Source: Isoetes taiwanensis (Eukaryota; Streptophyta; Lycopodiopsida; Isoetales; Isoetaceae). From it: a DNA stretch of 64,000 nucleotides. The notes under the pieces were generated by a model. It did no database searches. It was given only the letters and a program-made list of their open reading frames with translations, and was not told the origin of the DNA. Positions 33,913-44,994 of the stretch are shown in pieces. The position numbers were made by a program, and so were the translations under genes. Within the stretch, counting starts at the first letter, position 1, and each line of letters opens with the position of its first letter. The stretch covers positions 9,753,284 through 9,817,283 of the forward strand of contig JAJEKV010000052.1 in assembly GCA_021234155.1 (NCBI GenBank), read 5' to 3'.

Positions 33913-36706
33913 ATGGCTATTACCAAGAGCGCTCCGGACCCGTCCACCATGAGCATCGTGGAGATCTACGCCATGATTGCTAAGCACATGGCTACTGACC
34001 CAGCCCTCATCGACATCTTGTTGGATGAGCTGGTCAATAGGTTTGAGAACAATGATAGGATTCCATATCCTGTCTATCACTTCTCAGAGCCATTCCTCAT
34101 CCGGCTGAACCTCGCGCCCGACTCCCTATACCCTTGTTGAGCAACGATATGGTGATGATGCTCATCAAATTTTATCCTCGAACAAGAAGGCCATACGGAG
34201 GAGGAAGATGTCGGGGCGAGGCCCGGACGGATTAGGGGTTTTGCCGGGGAAGGCGACCACTTAGGAAATTGAAGCGGTCGACCGCGGCGGCGGGGTAGGG
34301 AGTCTGGGAGGTACCTCGGAGGCGGCTTTGCCGTCATCGATGGCGAAACCATTGAGGTTCCCCCATACCAATGGCATGAGGGTTCCAACGGCTTTGTATG
34401 GGGAGAAATCCCGACATTAGCATAGACTATCGACCACTATTGAGATAGATATGGGTCTAGACCACAAAGGTACCACCAGACAACTTAATCGCCGTGCGCG
34501 GCCAACTTTTGCTCAGGATCCAAGAAGACCTAAGGAGAGCTTCGGGAAGAGCTGCAAGTTGGAGCAAGAGGGCGGGACCGACAAGATCAGTGGGGACCAA
34601 CAGGGGAGGAGGTGCATCACGGGAGTGGCTCGAACCCAAAACCGGCGATCCGACCGCGCTCAGAAGGAAGGAGTTGCTCATAAGGCCGGCCCGATCAATA
34701 CAAGGATAAGTTAAAGACTGTCGGGGCTTTTGGGAAGAAGACCAGCTCCGACCGGAGGCAGCAGAGAGTGGATAACTCCGGCGGTTGCTGGGGCTAAGAC
34801 GGTGCCAACATCGTCGGGGCCTCGGCCGCTTGGCGGAAGCCTCATCGATTCCCGACCGGTACGTGGCATTCGCGGGAGATCCGCCAAATTTCCAGAATCC
34901 ACGGACCTTCCGATGAGAAGTTGCCTTTTCAGAGGGTGCGGGGAGATCGCCGCGGCAATTTAAGACCGATCTCCGTTTCCAGACCTTTGCAATTTTGGCG
35001 CTCCAAGAGGCTGCTGAAGCCTACTTGGTAGCACTTTTTGGTGATGCCAACCTTTGCGCTATCCACGCAAAGAGGGTCACCATAATGCCTAAGGATTTGG
35101 CCCTCGCCCGGGATACGGGGGGAGCAACCTTAGCCTACTTAAGCGGGGATCCGCAATTGCACCTATTTTTTTGTGATAATTAATAAAGAAGCTTTTATTT
35201 TGAATTAAAAGTTTAATGTTTTTCCATGTTAAATTTAAAATAAAATGCTGACGTCAGCTTTATTAAGAGGGTTTAAAAGGGGACTGTAGGGTTATTTTAA
35301 ACGCTTCTTTTCCTCTCTCCTCCCTTCTAAGCGCCATGGCTGCCCCCACCTTCTTTGCTTTGGTACCTTGATGGAGAAAATGGGATCCACGGGTTCCCTT
35401 CGACCTGCTTTGCAGCCTTTGCTATGCCAGCGCATAGACCTCCTTGCCAACATCAGCGGCATCCGGACTATGCGGATTCCTTGACTTTACATGGAGGAAA
35501 TGCTTCCTCTGTGTATTCCTCTAGGGGATCCTCCCCACTTGTATTTGGAGGCGGGGAGATAGTTCGGCCGGATGCTAGGCGGGGACACACATGCCTATGG
35601 CGTCTTGAAGGGGAAACTCCGATGGGGTAAACACCTACCCGGTGGTCGAAAGATCGGAAGCTACTTTTCGCTCTAGCCATCCTCATGGACCAATACGTTG
35701 AGGATGAAACCTTGCTTGCGGCGGAGAAAGGGCAAGCTGCGGGAATCCTCAGGGAGGGGGATGACGAGCATATAGGAATGGGCGACTTTGCCCGTTGGAA
35801 AAAAAACTAGCGGAGGAGCTACCACCGCGCCCGACCAATCTATAGGCTTGTCGGGGTTAGGCGGCCTTCCGATTATTTATCACCGAGGGGGGAATACCTT
35901 CTCTTGGATGATATTATCACGGGCGTATCCGCGTAGTGGCGGATTTAGGCGCAAAGCGCAAAGACCATGTACTTTATGAGCTTGCGGAGTATTGTATGGA
36001 TGATTTCATCGACTTCACTTCTACCGAGCTTCCTCGGGAGGTGCACCCGGCTTCTGCCGGTTCCGTCGGGGAGACCCTAGAGCCGGCGGAGACTCTATTA
36101 CGTCTTAAGTGACTTTGTGATGCGGGAACCAGGCCGCCGCTTTGCACAGATGCCTTCACGGCTATGGGACCTCACGTCCCAAACATCAATATGGTTGAGG
36201 TTCCCTCCGGCTCAGATGATGAGGGTGAAGATTTATATCATAACCCTGCGCATAAGAAAGGGAGGAACAACGGGGAGCTCAAGGAGGAAGAAGTCCCCAT
36301 GGACTTGGATAAGGAAGTGGCCGCATCCGAAACTCGCAAGGGGAAGGTGCTTTCGGTAACCACCTCACCCGTTTCTTTTTGTCGGCCTTCAAATACGGGC
36401 AGGTTCTCTTCATAGCCCGGGACTTAGGGCCAGAGGCTGAAGCTTCATGGTGGGCCCTCCGTGCACTTTCTACACTCGCCGGCCACAAGAAGCTTCCCTA
36501 TCGTACGTTTACGTATGTACTCGTACGACGGGATCTTGCCCTTACGGCCTTGGGCCAGGATATTGCGCCTTGGATGGGCATGAAGCTCCTCACGGCAGCC
36601 CCATTGGCCGTTGCCTATCCACCAGAGGTTGCATCTGTTGCGGCGGCCACCCGCCGTGGACCACAGGGTAGCTCTGCTGCGACACCGACCGCCTCCACCA
36701 CCTCCT
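33913..36706 (+). pseudogene. Extra coding-like region between PBS and gag (unidentified)
   Basis: A GC-rich stretch of broken plus-strand frames. It starts at ATG 33913 (MAITKSAPDPSTMS, 75 codons) and, after an AT-rich break, has further frames from about 35336. Later segments include an acidic one (EVPSGSDDEGEDLYHNP, near 36190) and one with FIARDLGPEAEASWWAL (near 36410) that ends in an Ala/Thr/Ser-rich tail at a stop near 36706. I do not recognise the family. It may be an additional retrotransposon ORF or a captured host gene; two different genes are also possible, because promoter-like sequence lies at 35240-35336. Confidence 0.45.
35241..35338 (+). promoter_or_regulatory. Promoter-like sequence inside the LTR element
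   Basis: In order: a CTGACGTCAG palindrome (35248-35257, containing the TGACGTCA bZIP-type site), an AT-rich TTTAAAAGG (35272-35280), a pyrimidine patch CTTTTCCTCTCTCCTCCC, and an ATG in strong plant context (GCGCCATGGC, ATG at 35336). Confidence 0.4.
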
Positions 36707-36952
36707 AGGGCTAAGGATAAAGAGGCAGGGCCTAGTTCCTGAACTAAGGGTGCTATATAAATTTTGTTATATATATATATATACACATGTAGTTATGAGA
36801 TTTTGGATTGGCAATTGTTCAAACCATATTGAAAAATGTGTACCTTATCTACTTATTAAATACAAAGTTTTCTTGATGAGTATAACTAAATTGTTTTTTT
36901 TATGACATCCTCTTCCAAAGCATTAAAGTTTAGGGTATAGTGGAATTACAAA
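36707..36952. other. AT-rich spacer in LTR element
   Basis: Sharp change to AT-rich sequence after the stop, with a (TA)n run at 36768-36781. Resembles a 3' UTR or intergenic DNA; nothing else seen. Confidence 0.4.
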
Positions 36953-37413
36953 ATGTTCTCTATTCACTCCAACTATGTTGCAGAGGAAACCATTTGGGAG
37001 TATGAGGAAAGAATCACCGACATGGTTAGGAGGGACGATCCCGGGCCGCCCGACCCCGGACTATGGCGGAGATATGGTGAATATCGAGTGGGGAGGAAGG
37101 CTATGAAACCGAACCACCGCCACCGGGGGACTCTACGACCACGACAAAGGGCTGGAGATAGTTAACATCCTTAGGGATCGAGCTTTCGAGGATCTGAAGA
37201 TGACCCTGTGTCGTACCTGGGACTACTGGAATATGACCGGTTTGAAGCCTTCCGAGGGCGCCAACGACCATCTTTGGCAACTCTTTTATCGCGATCTGAA
37301 GGCTCTTTAACCTTCGATTATCAGCCCAACATGGGAGTACCAAGCAATCATTGTCCAAGCACGGGCGCGCTATAAACTTCGTCCGAAGCCAGCGGGGAGA
37401 GTACCGCTTCTGT
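36953..37413 (+). pseudogene. Second unidentified pre-gag ORF remnant
   Basis: ATG 36953 opens MFSIHSNYVAEETIWEYEER, followed after frameshifts by EDLKMTLCRTWDYWNMTGL near 37190 and HLWQLFYRDLKAL near 37271. GC-rich like the preceding region. The family is not recognised, and it may belong to the same decayed gene as 33913-36706. AT-rich DNA follows until about 37690. Confidence 0.35.
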
Positions 37414-37697
37414 GATCCTCAGTACCCCTTCGCCAACCCCTAGGCTTGGTCTCTTCCGTTGTGTTTTTCGTTCTTTTGTGGTTCTGGTTGTGTGCGATTA
37501 GAACTTTAAAAGTTCCCATTGTATCATACCTACTTTTGTCTCAATCCATGTATCAATCAACCCGTTGTTATAATCAACTTGAATGAAATATAAATATTGT
37601 CTTACGTTTGTATATACTTTTGTTCAATTAACTTAAAAGGGATTGCACATTAATGTAAATCTGCTTATATATTCATGAATGACTCCTATAGGCGGTT

Positions 37698-38870
37698 ATG
37701 CGTGCGCGCCACTTGGCAAACACCCTCCAACGCCCGGTAAAATCTCACCCCGAGCGAGGAATTGATGTTAATGAAAAGGCAACTTCGGAAGTTACGGGGC
37801 TATATGTTTGCATACCAATCCACGCCACATACTTTCGGGAGGGCGGACGGAATTACCTCGCGACCATTGAGTCCACACTGCACAACCATCTCCTCCCGAG
37901 CTAGCCACATGCACTGCGAGAGGAGGACTCATGCTAAAAGCGTCATCGAAGTTCCTCTAAGGATAAGCGCCGCTTCCTCACATTCAACCACCGGGTTCTT
38001 GGGTTCCTCACTATCGAGGCGGTGACCATTCAAAGGCGTAAGGATAAGGAATACCCAAAAAAGCATTGATCTGACTATCACTAGTATATGGAAGAACCGG
38101 AAGTTGGCTCGGTTTGATGGGAAATCGAGAGGAGGCTTGAATCACGGAATCTTGGTTGGACGAAATGAAGGAGTTCGGGAAGTCCTATGGAATGACGGAG
38201 AAGGATCTGAGGAAGGTCGCCACCACGAACCTTCGGAGCTGCCCGTATTTGGTGGAAGGGTTACGCCCGAGCTAAACACTGGATAGGAGCGGATGCAAGT
38301 TCGGGGAAGTTTGCTAAGGCTTTTAAATCGCATTCGTGCCTCGTGCGCACAAATGCCAACAGATTCAGACCTTCTGAGGTTGGAGCGAAGGGCATGTCCG
38401 TGCAGGCCTACAGCGGCAATTCATGCGTTTGAGGTTGTATGTGCGAGGGAATGAATGAGAAAAAAGCGTGAGGGCTACATTGAAGGGTTGGCCCCATCTA
38501 TTAAGCGAATGGTCAAGGCTATCGACCCAAAGTCGATGAGTGCAGAGGCGGAAGCTAAGGCATTAAGCCTTGAGGAAGATCGCCAAGGAGCGATTATCCG
38601 CGACACACTCCTTACTCGCGACCACGGCCGTCCACACCTTACAAACCCCGATCGCCAAGTCCGGGGCCCTCTCGGCACAATTCCTATGGGCGCCCGGGGA
38701 GAAGAAAGTTGCTTTTAGCACGCCCGGATAAGCGAGAACAATCTTTGGTAAGGAAATTCGGGGCCTCTTCACGGTCCATTCCTAAAGAGGCGGAGAACAG
38801 CTCCACCCGGGATAAGGCATGCTACGGTGCATGAGGCACTGGACACTTCATGCACTGCCCCCGTGCGTCC
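37698..38870 (+). pseudogene. Ty3/gypsy gag remnant with zinc knuckle
   Basis: Broken frames in the position of gag. A segment near 38467 reads REGYIEGLAPSIKRMVKAI, similar to the capsid C-terminal region of plant gypsy gag, then SLEEDRQGAI. A CCHC-type knuckle with GHFMHCP is recognisable near 38819-38862, though its second Cys region is altered. The capsid and nucleocapsid would package element RNA. Many frameshifts are present. Confidence 0.65.
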
Positions 38871-39361
38871 GCCTTGATCGCTCTCAACCGCCATGGCCGA
38901 CTGGATTGGGAAGATTTGGAGTCCAACCTTCTTGCGGAAGACGAGGCTCCCGAGTATATTCATGGTGCGTCTCATATTCTTGCCGCTATAGAAACGAGTA
39001 ACGCTGAAAGTCACCTATACATTATTTCTACAATAGGCCAAGTAGGCGATAAGCCCTTCATAATTTTGATGGACACGGGTAGTAGTGCGCATAATTTTGC
39101 TTCTCCTAGAATGGCCAGTGCTACGGTTTGGAAACATTGAGATCCCGACCTAAGCCAGTCACATTAGCTAGCGGTAAGATCAGACACACTCATGGCCGCC
39201 GTATTAACCTTAAAATGCAGCTGCCAGGTGCACCAGTTGCCTTGGGTGCCGAGTTAATGGACATTGGCAAATATGATCTTATTGTGGGAATGGAGTTTTT
39301 AGCGTCTGCTAGGGCCCACATAGACTGCGAGAAGAAAGAGGTCACCTTCAACGCCCGCTAA
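38850..39361 (+). pseudogene. Retroviral-type aspartic protease domain
   Basis: The catalytic DTG lies in FIILMDTGSSAHNF (about 39060-39100). A frameshift near 39125 separates it from YDLIVGMEFLASARAHIDC (about 39270-39330), the conserved downstream block of plant gypsy proteases. It would cleave the gag-pol polyprotein. Confidence 0.85.
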
Positions 39362-39589
39362 TGGAGCACGTGTGACAATAAAAGGTGATTCATTACACTC
39401 CGCTATCGCGATCAATGTCAGTAAAGCAGCTAGGAAAAGCTATACGCAGGAATGAACTTCTTTGCCTCATTAAACTTGCTTCCATTGAGTCGGACTCCAA
39501 ACAGCAGCAAGTAATCGACGCTTTACCATCGGACATTGCTACCCTTCTTCGAGAATTTAGCGATCTTTTTCGGATGAGATCCACAAGCT

Positions 39590-40270
39590 TCCTCCTTTTA
39601 GAGGGTGGAATGTGAGATAACTCTTGAACCGGGTACTAAGCCTACCAAAGAAAGCCCGTGCGAATGAGTCCTCCTGAGTTAGCGAGCTTAAGAAACAGCT
39701 ACAAGAGTTCTTGAATTTGGGGTTTATTCGGCCTAGTGTTTCACCATTTGGCTCCTATTCTTTTGTCAAGAAGAAAGATGGCTCCTTAAGGATGTGTATT
39801 GATTATAGGCAACTCAATAAGCATACCATCAAGAATCGCTATGCTTTGCCTAGGGCGGATGATCTTATGGACCCGTTACAAGGAGCAAAATATTTCTCAA
39901 AAAGATTGATTTGCGCTCGGGTACCATCAGATAAGGATTAAGGAAGAGGACATCCATAAGTCTGCTTTTCGTTACGGATATGGGCATTACGAATTCAACT
40001 GTCATGCCTTTTGGATTGACCAACGCCCAACGCGTTTATCGCGGTTGATGAATGACATCTTCCGCCAATACTTGGATGACTTTGTTGTCATTTTCTTTGA
40101 TGACATTCTCATCTATAGTAAAACCTTGCAGCAACATGAACAACATCTTCGATTAGCTTTGCAAAAGCTAAAGCCCATCGACTTTTTGCCAAGTTCTCTA
40201 AATGCAAGTTAAGCCACTCAGGGTAGACTATTTGGGGCATATTATCTCAGAGAAGGAATTGCTTTCTGCA
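39590..40270 (+). pseudogene. Ty3/gypsy reverse-transcriptase domain
   Basis: [20 protein letters not shown] near 39750, then MPFGLTNAQ near 40000 and the catalytic FFDDILIYS at about 40092-40118. Several single-base frameshifts occur between these blocks. It converts element RNA to cDNA. Confidence 0.9.
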
Positions 40271-40289
40271 CCCAAATAAGATAGAAGCG

Positions 40290-40880
40290 AAGAAAGGATT
40301 GGCCCATTCCAGCTAATGTTTGGAGGGTCCCGGAGTTTCACGGGACTCGCAGGATATTATCGGAAATTTGTCAAGGATTTTGCAACAATTGCCGCACCTC
40401 TTACTAATCTCACAAGGCATGAGAAAGTAAAGGATTGGATGGAACATTGGAAAACAAAAGTCCAAGTCGGCTTTGAAAACTCAAGGATGCTTTAACATCT
40501 CGCACCAGTCCTTACCTTGCCCGATCCGGAAAAGGATAAATCGGTAGCCACCGATGCGAGTAAGATAGCTACCGGTGGTGTCTTAATGCAGTGAGGGGAG
40601 AGTTGTTGCTTATGATTCAAAGAAGATGAACGATCGCGAGCGGCGATATCCTACCCATGATCAGGAATTGCTAGCGGTTATGCGTGCTCTCGTGTTTTGG
40701 AGACACTACCTTCTTGGTAGAAGATTTAAACCGGATACGGATCATCGAGTCTCCGTTATCTATCCACCCGGTAAACCCGAATCTCCGTCGGCAAAGATGG
40801 ATGGAATTCCTCGAGGAATATGACTTCTAGATTGTATACAAGCCAGAAAGCACAATGTGGTTCGCGGATGCTTTGTCACG
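40290..40880 (+). pseudogene. RNase H domain
   Basis: VATDASKIATGGVL (near 40540) and RRYPTHDQELLAVMRALVFWRHYL (near 40640) are the expected gypsy RNase H blocks. The region is frameshifted between them and after DTDHRV. It degrades RNA in the RNA-DNA hybrid during element replication. Confidence 0.85.
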
Positions 40881-40999
40881 TCATCCCTTCATAACCCGCA
40901 CCCATTGTAATGCCATTTCCACACTCACCAAAGAGTTTGGGAAGCGGATAGAAACGCACCTTGGCCACGATCCCGAATTCGTAATATTTGGGAAACTTT

Positions 41000-42260
41000 G
41001 GGTAAGGAAGCCCTGCGACCGATAGAGAACGTGAAGCATTCCGTTCATATAAGAAGGAGGGCAATTTATTATATTACAAAGATAAGTTGTGTGTTCCAGC
41101 CGACTTGAGAGTCGCGAAAGCTGATTCTCCATGACACACACACAACAGCCCTATAGCGTGACATGCGGGTTTTATGAAAACTTACTTTAAGATCCGCTCC
41201 AGCTATTTTTGGCCTTCCATGAAGAAGGATATTGCTAGGTACATCAAAGCGATTGTCGTTTGTTTGTCGCAAAACCAAGGCGGAGCAATTAAGAGTTCCC
41301 GGGGAGTTGCAACCTTTGGATGTGCCCAACGCCAAGTGGGAAGTCATAACCATGGATTTCATTGTGGGGCTTCCAATGCATCTCGCGGGTATGATGCCTT
41401 AATGGTCGTGGGTCGACAAATTATCAAAGATGGCTCACTTCCCCTGCCTGTCGCACCACGGACACCGCCGACACCGCCTTGCTCTTTGCAAAGGAAATTT
41501 TCAGGTTGCGGGATGCCGAGAGTAATTGTATCCGATAGGGATCCTAAGTTTGTCGATGCATTCGGAAGGATTTCTTCGCCACCATCCGCACCAAGCTTGC
41601 CATGAGTACAGCTTACCATCCTCGCATTGGATGGTCGGACCAACGTGTCAATCGTATTATCGAAGATATGCTAAGAAGCTATGTATGGAGTAAACAAATC
41701 ACAATGGGCGGATTATATTTACTTAGTGGAATTCGCCTACAACGAAGACAAAGCACGAAGTCTTCTAGAATGTCTCCTTTCATGATAAATTATGGCTACC
41801 AATGTCTCACTCGCACACATGGCATAATCCTCGCTTCTAAAGTGGAGATCTCTCAACAACTCCTTTTAGAAATGCAGGCCTTGGTGGAAGAAGTTCTGGG
41901 TTACTTATTGGCATTGCACGCGTCGCCGAAGAGTCTAGCGGATAAGCACCAACCCCACGAATCTTCCGTGGGTGAGTCGGTTTGGCTTAAGATCAAAGTA
42001 AAACAAGCCAAGCTTAAAATTGGTAATCAGAAGAAGTTGGCACCCAGATGGGCTGGGCCGTTCATGATTACTGAACGTGTGGGAGAACAGGCATATCGCT
42101 TGGACTTGCCACCCCGCTTGAAGATCCACAAGGTCTTTCACGTGACTCTTCTGAAGCAATACACCCCTGATCCAGAGGAGGTTTTGGATACCCCTACCCT
42201 CCTAGAAATGATCAAGAGCAAATTGGAAATAGTGCCCAAGCTCTTCTTGATCGAGCTTAC
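41000..42260 (+). pseudogene. Integrase core and GPY/F-type C-terminus
   Basis: YFWPSMKKDIARYI (near 41207) follows the degraded zinc-binding region. GYDALMVV and VIVSDRDPKFVDAF (near 41525) and STAYHPR (near 41604) with NRIIEDMLRSYV represent the catalytic core. VWLKIKVKQAKLKIGNQKKLAPRWAGPFMI and KIHKVFHVTLLKQY lie in a long uninterrupted frame, 41602-42342. It inserts element cDNA into the genome. Confidence 0.9.
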
Positions 42261-42284
42261 AAAACGCACCCGGAAAGGACTCAA

Positions 42285-42410
42285 ATGTTGCAATACTTGG
42301 TCAAGTGGAACCACTTACCAGTTGAAGATGCTACTTGGGTGATGAAGATAGACCTTGAGAAGCACTATCCGGACTTCATGCGGGAATCTCAAGGCCGCAC
42401 CATCAACGAT
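42285..42410 (+). pseudogene. Chromodomain at the C-terminus of pol
   Basis: LQYLVKWNHLPVEDATW followed by LEKHYPDF is the chromodomain signature of chromoviruses, thought to steer integration to particular chromatin. It is one frame away from the integrase ORF, so a frameshift lies near 42285. The frame stays open to 42578. Confidence 0.9.
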
Positions 42411-42578
42411 GCTATCAACCCCGCTCCCGGCGGTAAGCTTGAAGGCTTGATTGACCAAGAATCATGTTTTAGAGGGGTAGACGCATCGTATATGATGGTA
42501 ATAACCGATGATGAGATCACCTTCGTGTTCTCTAGGACGTGGTGTATTGTTGATGTTGACATGACCGCGAATTGCTAG

Positions 42579-43089
42579 GAAGGCATCTAGTAAATAGACT
42601 GCGTTCATTCCGGCTATACGAGGAACTGAACCATTCTTCATGCCACAATGAAATGCAAGCCATACACATGATAGATTCCCTTCTAGATACTTTTTCTTTT
42701 ATTTACAGGGGGTGGTCCCTTCAACCACAACTTAATCATATTATTAACCTACGGGTATATGCTTCCTGCGGGGCCAATGAACAAGTCAGTCACACCGCCT
42801 TTGTATAGAGGGTTGCTGATGACCCAACTTGTCCCGTATTCGTTTTGTCTACATGTATGAATTTTGTTGTCAGAATGTTTTAAATCGGACTCCGGTCCTA
42901 AACTCCTTTGATCATAAGTTTGTATCGAGAGTGCTTGTACTTTGATAATTTAACTTCAATGTATTACTATTCAAATTACTATAATCTCAACGTATTAATG
43001 TTATATTCTTAACTTCATTCTCCAATTCAGTGCTTTACGTATATGTATTCAATTAGCTAATCCTAATGCCGAGGACAAATTAGTTTTAA
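42579..43089. other. 3' non-coding region of LTR element
   Basis: AT-rich sequence between the end of pol and the purine tract. No ORF recognised. Confidence 0.5.
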
Positions 43090-43100
43090 GGAGGGGAGAA
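43090..43100 (+). other. Polypurine tract
   Basis: GGAGGGGAGAA immediately before the 3' LTR; it primes plus-strand synthesis. Confidence 0.92.
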
Positions 43101-44690
43101 TGTGACGTTCCACGATTTATATCACGGCCTACTATAATGACACGCAAAATACAAGCACGCCACTCCCTAAAGGTACGCTACCATGGGGGTATGGGAACTT
43201 AATTGCAACCTAGGGGTTACCTTACAAAGGATTAAATTAGCTATGCTAATTTAATACATTAATAATAATAACCTATAACCTAGGAAATTAGGATAATTAC
43301 CAATTGGGAAGGCGCCCACCTGCCCCAATCGATTAGGCATGGGGTTGCCAAGTTTGGATGCCAACTTGACCCCTATCCCCGATTGACTCAAAGATCGACC
43401 AAGGAAGGCCGGAGCTGAGCACCATCAATCACTGCGAGAAACCACCATACCGATTCGTCCTGTGAAGCCACAAAAATCTTCAACCGCCCGGAGATGGAGG
43501 CCCCATGGGAATGAGTCCAGCCGTAATTCAGGTAGGTGGCTATGTGAATTCTAGTTAACACTTGGTCGTGTCCGCCTTTTCTCTGTTCTCTTTGTAATTC
43601 AATCATAGAGACTAACCCTTGATTGTACAAACAAGTTCTCTTTATATTCAATTTTGGTTCTTACTCAAAGGATGGATTGTTAATTCCTTGTTTGATCCGA
43701 CTCAAACGGGGGGATTACGGGGGTAGAGGCCTCTGAAACCGTACAGTGGTATGCTCCTAGATAGCCCTCAGAAAGTCCCATTAGTTGCGGCTGGCACAAG
43801 AACCCACCGGGTCCTAGATGCTATGGTCCGGCTTAGCACCGCACAAGGAACACAAGGTGACATGAGGGGTGGGGTCTTGCATGAGCATACAAGGCTCCCG
43901 AGACTCCTACAAGGCTAGGCCTGATAGCCTGGCCACGTTGAGGGCGGGTATGGGTCCGACACTCCACGGGTGTAGTGGTGTGATCCGTATGGAGCACCAT
44001 GCACTTTGAGTAGATTTAGGGTGAGTAAGCTCGCACGGATGCGGGGGTCGCCGATGCGGCACGTATTCTCTAGCTCACCCATGGAACCACCGTGATTCTC
44101 GAAGGGGACGCTTCCCACCCTGCCTCATCGGACCAAAGGCCATGAACCCGAGTAGGCTCGAGGGTGATGCCCCCGAAGCCCGTCTCTAAAGGCTATAGCC
44201 GAAGCCATAGCATGAATTGACCCATCCGCAAAGTGTGCACAGGAGGGGCGGATGGAGTGGACAACCCTAGCCAATGTTCCCACGCCCAACGCCATGCCAA
44301 GACTCCGGTCCTGGCTGATCTCTTGAGGCCCAAATTCGCCGGGCCGATCCCCCACCGAGTCCGAGCCGGGTAGAACCCGGGTTTGGGTGTTTTCTTAGGA
44401 TTAGATGCATATTCTATGCCGTTGGTATTTTGGATGGATGTGCCACCCTTCGTGGTGGTTATTTATGTATATTCGTGCTGTGTGCTAACCCTTGTATTCA
44501 TGCTTCCGCGACGTAGGAGTCCCATTGAAGGCGTGGGCCGAATGACCCCTTCGTGTCCTTCTTCGGGCCTCATTTCATAGATGGCCCGAAATAGACGGAG
44601 GGCCCTGCTCATGGTGAGATGATCGCCATGGGAGGGGAAAGTCCCCGTATGTATACGTCTGAGGGTCGTATATATTCTGGGAGCGTCACA
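43101..44690 (+). repeat. 3' LTR
   Basis: About 1.59 kb, TGTGACG...CGTCACA, followed by the CCACT target duplication (44691-44695). Confidence 0.95.
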
Positions 44691-44992
44691 CCACTGCAAT
44701 GCTGCACGCGTACCCATATGTACCTATTATGATTGTCTACCTTACACAAGGAAACTGACCGTGCCAGAGTTGTCCGGTAGTAGCAGGCGACCCCTCCGTG
44801 TCCCTGCTTTCCTGTGCATTCATTGAAGACAGAGTAGCGATGGTATCCTGGAAAGTCGGGTAGTCTATGTCCAGCATGCTCCCATGTTTCCATGAGGAAG
44901 ATGAGGTCCATATCGGCAACAACTGAGTTGAGACTGTCTCCCTTCTGCCATGGGAAGCCCCGACAATTCCAAGAGACCATGCGCAGGCACAA
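44691..44992 (-). pseudogene. LINE ORF2 endonuclease N-terminus, unit 2
   Basis: Minus strand from 44992: MCLRMVSWNCRGFPWQKGD, METWEHAG, GYHRYSVFNECTGK. It is cut by the LTR retrotransposon and resumes at 31549. Confidence 0.88.
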
Positions 44993-44994
44993 TC

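Larger units (their letters stand above)
31550..44690 (+). mobile_element. Full-length Ty3/gypsy chromovirus LTR retrotransposon
   Basis: Bounded by two LTRs beginning TGTGACG, with the 3' LTR ending CGTCACA, and a CCACT target duplication. A tRNA-iMet-type primer-binding site follows the 5' LTR and a purine tract precedes the 3' LTR. Domain order is gag, zinc knuckle, protease, RT, RNase H, integrase, chromodomain: Ty3/gypsy order with the chromovirus hallmark. It is inserted in LINE ORF2 of unit 2 only, after the duplication. At 13.1 kb it is long for a chromovirus because about 4.5 kb separates the PBS from gag. Coding regions contain many frameshifts. Confidence 0.95.

Noticed and set aside
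34077-34902. Minus-strand frames in the pre-gag region
   Set aside because: GC-rich antisense frames with Arg/Pro bias; the plus strand carries the better coding signal.
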